A stretch of DNA of 64,000 nt, taken from Bin55 sp963664665. GTDB taxonomy: Bacteria > Pseudomonadota > Gammaproteobacteria > Pseudomonadales > Azotimanducaceae. Below, one piece after another: positions 1 to 8,452 of the stretch. Numbering within the stretch: the stretch's first letter is position 1; each line of letters begins with the position of its first letter. The stretch lies in the NCBI GenBank assembly GCA_963664665.2, contig CAXXMH010000004.1, positions 1 to 64,000 on the forward strand, written 5' to 3'. The translations under genes were made by a program, and so were the position numbers. The notes beneath the pieces were generated by a model, which saw only the letters and a list, made by a program, of their open reading frames with translations, made no database searches and had not been told where the DNA came from.

Positions 1-9
1 GCACTCTGG

Positions 10-93
10 CTAACGGCGCGAGCCCTCAATTTCGGCTTCGGTGAACCCGCAGTCCGGTGGGGTCTTGCCCCTATAGTTTGACTCATCAGACAT
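10..93 (-). CDS. possible 27-residue small protein
   Basis: A short ORF starts at ATG 93 and stops at TAG 10-12. A GGAG motif lies 7 nt upstream of the ATG on the minus strand, which is the main reason to list it. The product is hydrophilic, with no membrane segment or domain I recognise. It could equally be a chance ORF. Confidence 0.25.
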   Translation of the reverse strand: MSDESNYRGKTPPDCGFTEAEIEGSRR

Positions 94-150
94 TCGTAAT
101 CTCCGTCTGATCGGATCGTCGACGGTGCCAGCCGTGCGACGAATTGTGGT

Positions 151-185
151 GGGGTGCAGTTAGTTGATTTCAACGACTGCATCCT
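151..185. repeat. inverted repeat / hairpin in a non-coding stretch
   Basis: GCAGT at 156-160 pairs with ACTGC at 176-180, and GTTGA at 163-167 pairs with TCAAC at 170-174. Outer bases 151-155 and 181-185 extend the stem with wobble pairs. No T-run follows on either strand, so it is not an obvious intrinsic terminator. It may be a structured leader or a protein-binding site. Apart from this, 94-219 holds nothing I can assign. Confidence 0.35.
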
Positions 186-219
186 CCACCCCCTCAGACA
201 CCTGTCGAGGGTGAGCTCA

Positions 220-361
220 ATGAATAACTACTTCAATCGTCTTTGACGACAAACCCAAGCGCACGTGCGTGGTGAATTCAACCGTGCAATATGAAGCTCA
301 ACGCGTCAGAAAGTTCATGGAAATCGCTGGAATTTCTCCAGAACGCTGGGCGGAAGTATAA
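220..361 (+). pseudogene. possible frameshifted small gene
   Basis: A reading frame open from 224 to the TAA at 359-361 encodes a plausible hydrophilic stretch (FDDKPKRTCVV near its start, ISPERWAEV at its end). It contains no ATG before residue 32 of the frame; the only early starts are GTG 269 and GTG 272, without a ribosome site. An ATG at 220 opens a different frame and hits a TGA after eight codons. A one-base shift around 241 would join the two. This could be a decayed small gene, a sequencing indel, or chance. No family was recognised. Confidence 0.25.
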
Positions 362-386
362 AAAAAGCCTCGGCGATACCGAGGCT
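359..386 (-). terminator. intrinsic terminator of the downstream-facing minus operon
   Basis: A perfect 8-bp stem, AGCCTCGG at 366-373 with CCGAGGCT at 379-386, has a 5-nt loop. On the minus strand it is followed by seven T residues (A-run at 360-366). It lies about 65 nt past the stop of the small membrane protein gene, so it probably ends the transcript that carries that gene and the peptidase upstream of it. Confidence 0.75.
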
Positions 387-449
387 GAGAGGTGACGTGC
401 AGGTTGAAACGGCTGCACGCTCGCATTAGACCATACTACATGACATATA

Positions 450-785
450 TCAAGCGATAAACCCATGAACACAGCACACCAATGTGCACCCGATCCAACC
501 GTATCGCGTGAGCCGAGCATCAATCGATGCGTCGAAGTGTTCAGCATCAAAGAAATCATGTACCGAACCTAGCATCGATACCGCGTATACAGCCATACCT
601 AGAAACACAACCGTCACGTAGTACTGCCCGTCCGAGAGTGTCGTTCTCATACTGTACACGAGACCGGAAAACACCATCAATAACGTGACGTAGAAATACC
701 AGCGCGGCTTCTGTGCCATTGAAATACGCGCCCAACCCGAAACCTCGGGCGGGTTTGGATCGAACGTCTTTTGTGTCACAGCCAT
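450..785 (-). CDS. small multi-pass membrane protein of unknown function
   Basis: This is a 111-residue protein starting at ATG 785. A longer frame opens at 977, but that part overlaps the upstream peptidase in another frame and is not needed. The N-terminal 30 residues are polar and Pro-rich. They are followed by hydrophobic segments around residues 33-48 and 58-76, and a third near the C-terminus containing a CTLVCC cluster. The start lies 2 nt after the TAG that ends the C-terminal part of the upstream peptidase frame, suggesting translational coupling. An intrinsic terminator follows at 359-386. I recognise no family. The tight coupling suggests a shared role with the exported peptidase, which is inference. 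Confidence 0.6.
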   Translation of the reverse strand: MAVTQKTFDPNPPEVSGWARISMAQKPRWYFYVTLLMVFSGLVYSMRTTLSDGQYYVTVVFLGMAVYAVSMLGSVHDFFDAEHFDASIDARLTRYGWIGCTLVCCVHGFIA

Positions 786-787
786 AG

Positions 788-1531
788 CTAACACTCCGGC
801 AGGACTATAAACGACCTGCCTTCCCGCCACATGTCCCGAATCAACCAACGATACTGGTTGTCCATTTCGTACACGTTGTGCGGGTACTCCGGGTGTGGCA
901 AGTAGTACTTTTCGGTGAACACGGCAAGGAACTCGAGCGCATTCTGCTCCCATTAATAACCATGCCCACCGTAACAATCGAGAGCGTGCTCATAGAATTG
1001 ATGGATTTTCTCGTTGCGATAGCCGTCCTCGACATAATGGGCGTGCCACCCATGTGCGAGCTCGTGTAAAACAATGCGTGGGTTTCCCCATACCTTATTG
1101 CGTACGACAACTTCTTCACCACCCTTGTGCGTATCTTCAAGCATGTTACGCGTGAATGCGAAACAGTTGAAAACGACACGATTGATCGTCGAGAAGTAAA
1201 TCGCCCGCCCTCCATTTGAGAACGTGCAGTCGTCGTCAATGGTGATCGATTGCGATTTCGCCAACTTCATGTACGCTTCCGGCGGAGTCGCGACCGAAAC
1301 GCGCTTGAGCTGTTTACGAAGCAGGTCAACCGACACCAATACGTCCATCGACTGCTTGGTTGTCATATCCGGTGGAAACAAGATAACCGTCCGAAAACCC
1401 TCAACCCATGGCGTGACAGATTTCCATTCGGAACGGTCATCAATGAGCGGGGTCGATTCAACGACATCACCGCGCGCTGACCATGCCACAATTGACATGG
1501 CGAGGAGTGATAGCATCGCAAGCCGTTTCAT
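788..1531 (-). pseudogene. secreted HExxH zinc metallopeptidase, interrupted by an in-frame TAA
   Basis: The frame starts at ATG 1531 with a signal peptide (MKRLAMLSLLAMSIVAWSA). It carries the zinc motif HELAHGWH near residue 155, followed by a conserved-looking YEHALDCY stretch. A TAA at 953-955 stops it after 192 residues. The same frame then stays open for 54 more codons to TAG 788-790 and reads WEQNALEFLAVFTEKYY, which matches the pattern seen after HExxH in lethal-factor-like peptidases, where the downstream Glu is the third zinc ligand. The stop therefore separates the HExxH pair from that Glu. Either the gene has a nonsense mutation, the stop is read through, or it is a sequence error. 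The stretch after the stop shows no further disruption. The downstream membrane protein begins 2 nt after the distal stop, so the original operon structure is intact. The family assignment rests on the motif pattern only. Confidence 0.7.
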
Positions 1532-1919
1532 CTTGCGAACCTCGCTGTTGCAGCGACCGCTATGCTGCCTCCCGACATGGGAAGGCGTCGGCCGTTGCTA
1601 ACCAAACAAAGTGTTTGGAATCCCGCTTATTCACCCCGCCAGGTCAATTACTCCTACCGTGTTCGGACTGGTGTATTAGACGGGCAACCCGATTCACGGG
1701 TGCCCTTGTTTCGTTAGCACGACCATTGGTTACCTTTACAGTCTCGGTTGCCATACGTTTATATGGCGAAAATAGAACGCGTGGAGTGCCCTCTGGACCG
1801 GTGAGTGTAGATTCGATTAAGCGGCGATTTGTAGAGTCCCGCTATCGTTACAGATCCCGGTCGAGGGCATCCACCTCCTGAACGAAATTTGCTAATAACG
1901 CAGGAAAAGAGGAAACAAC
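1532..1919. other. 388-bp intergenic region between divergent genes
   Basis: The region separates the minus-strand peptidase gene from the plus-strand gene at 1920, so it should hold promoters in both directions. I found no convincing -35/-10 pair. The only clear structure is the hairpin at 1682-1705, listed separately. Long plus-strand ORFs here have no coding character. Confidence 0.4.
1682..1712 (+). terminator. hairpin followed by a T-rich tract, possible terminator
   Basis: GGGCAACCCG at 1682-1691 pairs with CGGGTGCCC at 1697-1705 through a 9-bp stem with one bulged A and a 5-nt loop, followed by TTGTTT. On the plus strand this resembles an intrinsic terminator, yet no plus-strand gene lies upstream in the window. 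It may end a short transcript from 1532-1680, act as an attenuator, or be chance. Confidence 0.3.
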
Positions 1920-2216
1920 ATGATTAAGTCTGGTCCAGTGACTCATGAAGCAATTTCTTTTGTATATCGGACAACAAATGTGCCCGTTGCTTCGCTGGCA
2001 TCCGTTGAAGCCAAGAGTTACACGTCAACCGATGAACAGGTCCTAGTCTTACAAATACGGTACGACAACGGCGGCGACGGATCGGAGACTTCCGTTCATC
2101 CTTTGGCACTTGCTCTGTCTCCACAAGATGCTCTTGATTTGGTAAGGACTGTCGTTCTGTCTTTGGTGAATTGCTTCGAGAAAGATAAGCTAAATGACCT
2201 AGAGGAAACTGAATGA
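1920..2216 (+). CDS. hypothetical protein, 98 residues
   Basis: ATG 1920 is preceded by GAGGAAA with suitable spacing, a strong ribosome site. The product is soluble and acidic, with no signal peptide or membrane segment. A central beta-rich part (EQVLVLQIRYDNGG) is followed by a helical part (SPQDALDLVRTVVLSLVNCF) and an acidic tail. I recognise no family. An antisense ORF of similar length covers the same bases but lacks these signs. The gene stands alone between the divergent region and the large surface-protein gene. Confidence 0.6.
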   Translation: MIKSGPVTHEAISFVYRTTNVPVASLASVEAKSYTSTDEQVLVLQIRYDNGGDGSETSVHPLALALSPQDALDLVRTVVLSLVNCFEKDKLNDLEETE

Positions 2217-2392
2217 TCTCAGCCATCAATTAGACCTCCACCATCGTTGTGACTTTGCGATATAAGTTCGCAAGATTTCAACATACTTAGTTCATCTCGC
2301 TTGTAAGTGCGACTCGTTCAATCGGGTGAAATAAGACTCTAAGTTGAGCTAAAATTAGACGAGCGAAGAGGGTTTGCTTCGGGGAGCTAATC

Positions 2393-5300
2393 ATGCTTAC
2401 CGCAGCTAGAGAAAACGCGCAACGGCTTTCCCGGAAAGCGACTTACTCTAGCACGCGTTTGAACTGCCGAATGGTGGTGACGCTATTTTCTCTCGCGCTT
2501 GTCGGCTTACTCCCGCCATCCATCGACGCGGAGACGGCTGATCGTGCATTTACGCAAACCTCGGTTAATCTAACGTGGAGCGAATCACCCGATCAGCTCG
2601 CCGCGAACCTTCAAGCACTCAACGACGCGTATCTATCGGCTAAAGGTAGTAAGGGCGCACGATTCGCGACCTACTCAATCCGAGATGCTAATCGTTCCCT
2701 CTTTGAACTGAAGGATCGAGAACGCCGTTTCATCTCATCTTCAGAGCTTATCGACTATTCGCACGAGCTTGAGTTACAGCTCAAGCCCGCCGTTTCCATC
2801 GACTACGAAGCGCTGAATCAATCGAAGACACTGAGCATCGTCGTTGACGCGGTGGCGAAACGCGAAGCAGACATCCGCCGGCTCGTGCACTCATCAGAGG
2901 TGGACGACGCACTTAGCGCTCGAAACATGCTCGGTACGCCGTCTTCGCTAACGATCACGATCGCGGTGACCGATGTTAATGAGCCGCCGCTCGTATCGCC
3001 TGCATTCGATCCCGATTCCAATCACCGACGCGGCTACTTACTTCGATTGAATGAGATGGACGGCACGGTGAGCTTTAGCGGCGATCGTCTATTCCACGAC
3101 CCTGAAGGTCAACCCCTTTACTTCAAACCGAATTCAGAAGATATTGAGATTCGTGAATTCGCGGGAGTCTCACCAAATTTCGGTACCTACGCAGTCAAGA
3201 TCGGCGATACCGACTTGGACACCAACTATCTTGAAGGGAATTCCCCGTCTACGGATGGTCGAATAGTACAAGTGAGCGTGTCTGGAACGACGATATCTAT
3301 CACTCCGCTTAAAGGCGTTAGCGAGTCCATCCGCAAGGCGGAGATTTGGATACGCGGTTGGGACCAACGAGGACCTACCGCGGGTTTTCCCAGCTTGGAT
3401 CCGGCTACGGCCGAGAAGGTCGCGAAAATCACCGTTCTCGTACAGACTGGTACGAATCGATTACCACAATGGGGAGGTAACGCGACCGGTTTCTCCATCA
3501 GCGTTGATGAGGGTTTTGAAGGGTTGTTACAACCTCGGTTCGGCACATGGAACGCGACGGACCCAGATGGTGAACACGTGACCTATGAGCTTCTTGATGC
3601 GTCAACACTCGGTGCGTGCGCGAGTATCCAGGCGAGGCCCGGCATCGCGTTCGCCGGTACGTGCATCCGTTTGGAGTCGAACGTCTCAGTGCTATTTAGC
3701 CTGGACGGGAAATTGGACTACGAGCTGGTGCGCGAGGATCCAGTAGGACGATTCACGCTGCTAGCAATCGATTCTCGTGGTGCAATCGCGGAAGCCATGT
3801 TCGCGTTGCGCGTCAAGGATATCGATGAGCCAATTACCGGGGGGTTCAAAACCAGTGCGCTTAGCATTCATTTGCCGACCACACCTCTAAAGCGCATCGA
3901 TTTAAACGATCTTTTCATGGACCCGGAAGATCGCGACAACCTGACATTTCGCGCCACCAGTAACGCGCCTTCAATCGTATCCGTGAATGAGGCGCCGGAC
4001 CCGGTACTGGCGATCAATGCACACAGAGTCGGTAGAGCCGTCGTAAACGTCTGGGCATCTAGTTCAACAGGTGGCTCACATCACTCGTCGATAACGGTCA
4101 TTGTTAAGAATGACAACAATCCACCGACATTCGATCCGAATGTCGAGAACTATCGTCTAACGGTCGCTGAAAACGCGCTAATCGGCACAAAACTGTCCAG
4201 ACCACTCTCGGCGTCAGATCCTGATCCTGGTGATGTGCTTTCCTTCCGCCTTGTCCCCGAGTCACACTTCGGTTTAACCTCCGAAGGACTGGCTACTAAT
4301 CAAGTTCAACTCGTCACACGAGCGCCTCTTGATTTTGAGACGCAGAGTGAGTACATACTCACGCTAATCGTCAGCGATGACGTAGCGACGGTTGATACGG
4401 AAGTGCGCGTAAGTTTGACGAATACTGACGAATCAGTCCAAGCCACAGCAGATCCGATTCCGCCAATCCGTATGAGCGTAGACACCGTGCGAACACTAGA
4501 CGCGACGGCGCACTTCTTTGACGAGGATGGTCAGGTGCCAGAATTCAGCATTGGCCAATACGACTCGTCCATCGTCGATATCTTCATTCGCACTAACGGC
4601 GAGGTAGAGATCTATGCCAAACGCAATGGCTCAACCGATGCGGCGCTGCTTGCGACGGATACGTTAGGCGGTGTCGCGGCAAAACGCTTCTCAATCGTTG
4701 TCGAAGCGAACGAACCACCCGTTGTTAATCAACCCATCCCCGACCAAACCATGCAGGTAGGGCTGCGCGAACTATCGATGGCGGGACTGTTCTCTGACCC
4801 AGATGGTGAACTAACGGACGTCGAAGTTTCTTCTAGTGATGAAGACGTGTTGTGGGCGATCATCCCTAAAAACGAACCGGATACGCTCGTGCTCTACGCG
4901 TGGAAGATCGGACTAGCCGAGATCAGTATATCGGCTCGAGACTCATCCGGCAACGAGACCACGCATACGTTCTCGGTCAGAGTGACAACCGAGGAACCAA
5001 GCGTTAGCGACGCTCTCATTCCCAATCAAGTTATTGGATTGGGTAAACGTTACGGCGCTGTGAGCTTGTTTGAAGCGTTCGCGACCGACACGGATGAACC
5101 TCAATCATTCGATGTGAGCTCGGATCGTCTGTCGATCGTAGACGCTATCACCGGCGATTCAGACGTGGTTGCATGGTGGCACTCCCTGAATTGCACTCAA
5201 AAGGTTGCTGCCGTCGGAGACACCGGCGCCGCCGAGACATCAAATCCATATTGTCAGGACTTCGCTGCGTTGCGTCTGCAACACAAGGTAATCGTTCGCG

Positions 5301-7384
5301 CCGTGGCAGCCCACCACATTTTGTTGCAGGGAATCGGGACGGGAAGTGCCACGATCACGGTGACCGCGACGTTCGTGAGTGGGGAGACGATCACAGCGAC
5401 CTTCTCGGTGACGGTTGAAGCAACTGTCGCCACGGTTGCCGCGTCAGTACCAGCGCGAGTCGTGTACCTTGATGAGACGACCTCGTGGTCGATACAGGAA
5501 CTCGTCGGCGGGGAAGGAGTTGTGAACGTGTCAACGGTGCGGGTTCGCCAGAAGGACTTGGCCGAAGTTAGCCTCGACGGCGATCAACAGACCATTCATA
5601 TCCGGGGACGGGAAATCGGTTCGACGACGCTTGCGCTCATCGCGTCGGATGCAGAGAAGAATTACCACGCTATCCAGTTTAGCGTTCGTGTCGCCAATCG
5701 AGCGCCACAGGTGTCTGCATCGAAGTACTCTATGGCACTCGAAGTGGGCGAAGAACCACAGGTCCAAGACCTCAACTACGTCTTCCTAGATAGCCACGCG
5801 TTGCGTTTTGAGTTACTTTCACCTGAAAGTCCGTTCGTCGCACTGAGACTACAAGAATCGAATCTGATCGTCTCACCTATACGTAAAGGCACGGTGGAAT
5901 TGTCACTTCGCGCAACTGACCCACACGGCGCGTCAGCCACCGCGAAAATTGAGATTAGAGTGAGCGAGGATCGTCTCAACAAGGCTGCTTCGAAGGCAAT
6001 CGCAGGCTACGGACGGGCGATATTGAGTAGTGTGAGTTCGGTCATTGGATCGCGCGTACGCGAACCTCTTAGTCCGCCAGAAGCGCGGTCTGAGCAAGGG
6101 CGAAGGGATGGTCACGCCTTGAACGCCGTGATGTCCGATAAGGCTCGTTCGCTGGCACCTGACGCGAGATTAGACGAGACAATGCGTTGGAGTTTATTAG
6201 CAGAATCTTCCGCACCGGCAATAGGCGACCGTTCGATCCCGAGAATCTCTCATACGTTCGCAAGAGAGGACGATACAAGATATTGGACCTTTTGGTCTGA
6301 CTCGGACACGCAGTCATACGATGGCGATAACCATCGCGGACAAACGCGATCGCATTACTTAGGCACGGACGTAGTTTTGAACGGCCGAATTCAGGCAGGT
6401 ATTGCTGGATCGTACACGGTCGGCTCTGGCGATTACTCTTTTGGTAACGCCGAGCGATGGATCGAATCGGAACAGACCATGATTTCGCCGTACGCACGTT
6501 ATCAATTCCGCGATGATTCATCGGTCTGGTCTATATTGACCATCGGTCGAGGTGATATGGCGACGACAACGCGTCTGGACGAAGCGCCTGCCACGTCGCA
6601 TAAAGTACGTACTTCCGCCCTTATCCTAGGCGCGACGACCGAACTAGCAAGTGTCAATCGACTAGATTTTGGATGGACGTCGGACATCGCGCACCTGACA
6701 CTGAAAGCGGACGCACTGGATCTAGATCGGGATTCACTGGTCGCGTTCGTCCAGCGATTACGCAGTGGTCTGACTGCTACTTATAACGTTCCTATCTCGT
6801 CGAACATCACAATTGAACCATTTGCCACACTTAACGTACGTTACGACAGTGGGAGCGACCAGGAAGGCGGTGGTCTCGAGACCGTCGGCGGCGCGCACAT
6901 TACCGCTGGAGCATTCGATATCGAGTTCCGTGGACGTCGATTCGAGCTTCGCGATGAACACAGCTATATCGAAGAAGGATTTGCGATTTCGACCACCTAC
7001 AACCCTTCCAAAGACGTAAGAGGCTGGTCCTTCTCGCTTACGCCGACATGGGGAAGTGCACAACCGTCCTTCGATCCGTTTTCGTCAAGGCACGCGGTTG
7101 GAACGCGCTTTAGCGTATCTGAAGAGTCAAATTCACACCCTTCAGCGTTTGGTATTGAAGGATTGCTGAGTTACAGCATCCTGGCGAATCACCAGCGATT
7201 TGTTTTGACGCCGTATCTGCAAACACGTACATACAACGTGAGCGATCACCGACTAGGTTTGCGCCTTCAAGGAATCGCTACTTCCACGCGAGCGTTAACG
7301 ATGGATTTGATGGTCCGCCGTATGGATCAGTTACGTGACGAGCCCGATACAGGGGTTCTATTCGCAGCGACGTTACGCCTTTAA
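2393..7384 (+). CDS. giant surface protein: cadherin/Ig-like repeats with C-terminal autotransporter-like beta-barrel
   Basis: This is a 1663-residue exported protein. ATG 2393 has GGGGAG 6 nt upstream. A long signal region ends near residue 46; the 26-residue n-region resembles the extended signals of large autotransporters. Repeats of 90-110 residues follow, with cadherin- or Ig-type linkers such as VTDVNEPP (near 190), NDNNPPTF plus LTVAENALIG (near 570-590), EANEPPVV (near 770) and NRAPQV (near 1100). SDPDPGD-type acidic clusters suggest calcium binding. From about residue 1296 to the end the sequence turns into alternating amphipathic strands and finishes with a barrel-like ATLRL terminus, as in type V passenger-barrel proteins. 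The likely role is adhesion or surface structure. The barrel call rests on pattern, not on a profile search. The next feature downstream is the mobile-element island. Confidence 0.85.
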   Translation: MLTAARENAQRLSRKATYSSTRLNCRMVVTLFSLALVGLLPPSIDAETADRAFTQTSVNLTWSESPDQLAANLQALNDAYLSAKGSKGARFATYSIRDANRSLFELKDRERRFISSSELIDYSHELELQLKPAVSIDYEALNQSKTLSIVVDAVAKREADIRRLVHSSEVDDALSARNMLGTPSSLTITIAVTDVNEPPLVSPAFDPDSNHRRGYLLRLNEMDGTVSFSGDRLFHDPEGQPLYFKPNSEDIEIREFAGVSPNFGTYAVKIGDTDLDTNYLEGNSPSTDGRIVQVSVSGTTISITPLKGVSESIRKAEIWIRGWDQRGPTAGFPSLDPATAEKVAKITVLVQTGTNRLPQWGGNATGFSISVDEGFEGLLQPRFGTWNATDPDGEHVTYELLDASTLGACASIQARPGIAFAGTCIRLESNVSVLFSLDGKLDYELVREDPVGRFTLLAIDSRGAIAEAMFALRVKDIDEPITGGFKTSALSIHLPTTPLKRIDLNDLFMDPEDRDNLTFRATSNAPSIVSVNEAPDPVLAINAHRVGRAVVNVWASSSTGGSHHSSITVIVKNDNNPPTFDPNVENYRLTVAENALIGTKLSRPLSASDPDPGDVLSFRLVPESHFGLTSEGLATNQVQLVTRAPLDFETQSEYILTLIVSDDVATVDTEVRVSLTNTDESVQATADPIPPIRMSVDTVRTLDATAHFFDEDGQVPEFSIGQYDSSIVDIFIRTNGEVEIYAKRNGSTDAALLATDTLGGVAAKRFSIVVEANEPPVVNQPIPDQTMQVGLRELSMAGLFSDPDGELTDVEVSSSDEDVLWAIIPKNEPDTLVLYAWKIGLAEISISARDSSGNETTHTFSVRVTTEEPSVSDALIPNQVIGLGKRYGAVSLFEAFATDTDEPQSFDVSSDRLSIVDAITGDSDVVAWWHSLNCTQKVAAVGDTGAAETSNPYCQDFAALRLQHKVIVRAVAAHHILLQGIGTGSATITVTATFVSGETITATFSVTVEATVATVAASVPARVVYLDETTSWSIQELVGGEGVVNVSTVRVRQKDLAEVSLDGDQQTIHIRGREIGSTTLALIASDAEKNYHAIQFSVRVANRAPQVSASKYSMALEVGEEPQVQDLNYVFLDSHALRFELLSPESPFVALRLQESNLIVSPIRKGTVELSLRATDPHGASATAKIEIRVSEDRLNKAASKAIAGYGRAILSSVSSVIGSRVREPLSPPEARSEQGRRDGHALNAVMSDKARSLAPDARLDETMRWSLLAESSAPAIGDRSIPRISHTFAREDDTRYWTFWSDSDTQSYDGDNHRGQTRSHYLGTDVVLNGRIQAGIAGSYTVGSGDYSFGNAERWIESEQTMISPYARYQFRDDSSVWSILTIGRGDMATTTRLDEAPATSHKVRTSALILGATTELASVNRLDFGWTSDIAHLTLKADALDLDRDSLVAFVQRLRSGLTATYNVPISSNITIEPFATLNVRYDSGSDQEGGGLETVGGAHITAGAFDIEFRGRRFELRDEHSYIEEGFAISTTYNPSKDVRGWSFSLTPTWGSAQPSFDPFSSRHAVGTRFSVSEESNSHPSAFGIEGLLSYSILANHQRFVLTPYLQTRTYNVSDHRLGLRLQGIATSTRALTMDLMVRRMDQLRDEPDTGVLFAATLRL

Positions 7385-7399
7385 CTGGGCTTGCTATCT

Positions 7400-7548
7400 C
7401 TAGAGAGCAAGTATTGAACTGTGCTCTAATTGCTCTTCAGCTTTGAGCACGGCGTTCAGGACCTTTTCCTCCGAGTGCTTCGCGATGTTAGGTCCGTTAG
7501 ATAGCTTGCAATCAGATCATCGCGGTCGTTACGATCTTGCTCGTTCAT
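7400..7548 (-). pseudogene. possible small gene with a frameshift
   Basis: ATG 7548 has AGGAA 9 nt upstream on the minus strand and opens a hydrophilic 30-codon frame ending at 7456. The other frame over the second half, to TAG 7400-7402, reads NIAKHSEEKVLNAVLKAEE, which looks more protein-like. A frameshift near 7485 would join the two into a helical protein of about 48 residues. The gene sits at the edge of the mobile-element island, where decay is plausible. No family was recognised. Confidence 0.25.
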
Positions 7549-7617
7549 TTTTGTATTCCTGTGCAATCGAATGGACAGCGTCCGAACGGTTCAACACGTG
7601 CGGGCGCATTTTTTTAT

Positions 7618-8274
7618 CTAATGTATTTGCAGAAGAATATTGTCACAACCCACCTTGTCCATCACCGCCCGACTGGCGTCGATCCGGCAGGTTAAGTGCT
7701 CGATATGCTCGAACAAAGTGACGAGCTGCTCGCGCACCAACGATGGAAGTGGTTCCGGCGTTTCTAGGGTGTCGTCCGCCAAGGCGACGCGTATGCGTTC
7801 CAGCGCCGCGAAACCCTTCCCAATGACGATCCCGAATTCCTGCAGGTGACTGCGGATCGCATTGGCCGTCTGCGTCCGCTGGCGAACGTATAGCGCGCGA
7901 GTTCGATAGAGCGACGCATGGGCTTGTGTCTCGCGCGTCTTGACCACGACGCCGCGGTTCGAGGCACGGCTCGCGGCTTCCGCGATGGCGACCGCATCGT
8001 TGGCATCGTTTTTTTGGCGTTTCACGTACGGCTTGACATAGGCCGCTGGCAACAATTTCACGTCGTGACCAAGCTGCTGAATGGCGCGCGCCCAGTAATG
8101 GGAACCACCACAACACTCGAGCGCCACCGTACACGGGGGATGTTGCTTTAAAAACGCCAACACCTTGTTGCGACGTAATGTCTTGCTAAAACAGGTGGCA
8201 CCACTGGCGTCCGCGCCGTGCAGCGCAAAACTGTGCTTCGCCGTATCAATGCCGATCAACGTACAATGATTCAT
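7618..8274 (-). pseudogene. IS110-family transposase, C-terminally truncated
   Basis: The frame starts at ATG 8274 with the DEDD (RuvC-like) transposase domain of IS110: IGIDTAKHSF carries the first Asp and VALECCGGSHYWAR the Glu, with YVKRQKNDANDAVAIAEA carrying the paired Asp residues. A helical coiled region follows to about residue 208. The protein then ends at residue 218, whereas intact IS110 transposases are roughly 320-400 residues and carry a C-terminal domain with the catalytic Ser. That domain is absent, so the element should be inactive. Homology appears to stop near 7640, with AT-rich sequence beyond. The upstream non-coding end is retained at 8275-8407. Confidence 0.85.
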
Positions 8275-8407
8275 GGACTCGTTCTCCTCAATGACTTCTT
8301 TGTGAAAACGTCATTATTGGCACATTGCAATGCCGTATCGAGGGCGAGTCCACACCTTCTTGACATAAATCATCGTCGGCGATGCCGTACGTTCATTGAC
8401 ATAAATC
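8275..8407. mobile_element. retained non-coding end of the IS110 element, structured, with a direct repeat
   Basis: Immediately upstream of the transposase start, TGGACTCG (8274-8281) pairs with CGAGTCCA (8345-8352). Inside that arm AATGAC (8290-8295) pairs with GTCATT (8310-8315), so the segment can fold into a branched structure. The 12-mer TTGACATAAATC occurs at 8360-8371 and again at 8396-8407, 36 bp apart. In the IS110 group the guide (bridge) RNA is encoded in the non-coding end upstream of the transposase, whereas in the IS1111 group it lies on the other side. I cannot assign the group, so a bridge RNA relic is only a possibility. TTGACA in the second repeat could also serve as a -35 for the IS5 transposase. 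Confidence 0.4.
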
Positions 8408-8452
8408 GCGTTTCAAGCTAAGCTTCCCCCACGACTGGTTAGTGATGTTATA

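Noticed and set aside
1483..1881. 132-codon plus-strand ORF
   Set aside because: Its 5' part lies antisense to the peptidase start and the rest has erratic, Arg/Ser/Cys-rich composition with no ribosome site; the region looks intergenic.
1924..2229. 101-codon minus-strand ORF
   Set aside because: Antisense to the gene at 1920, which has a strong ribosome site and better protein character.
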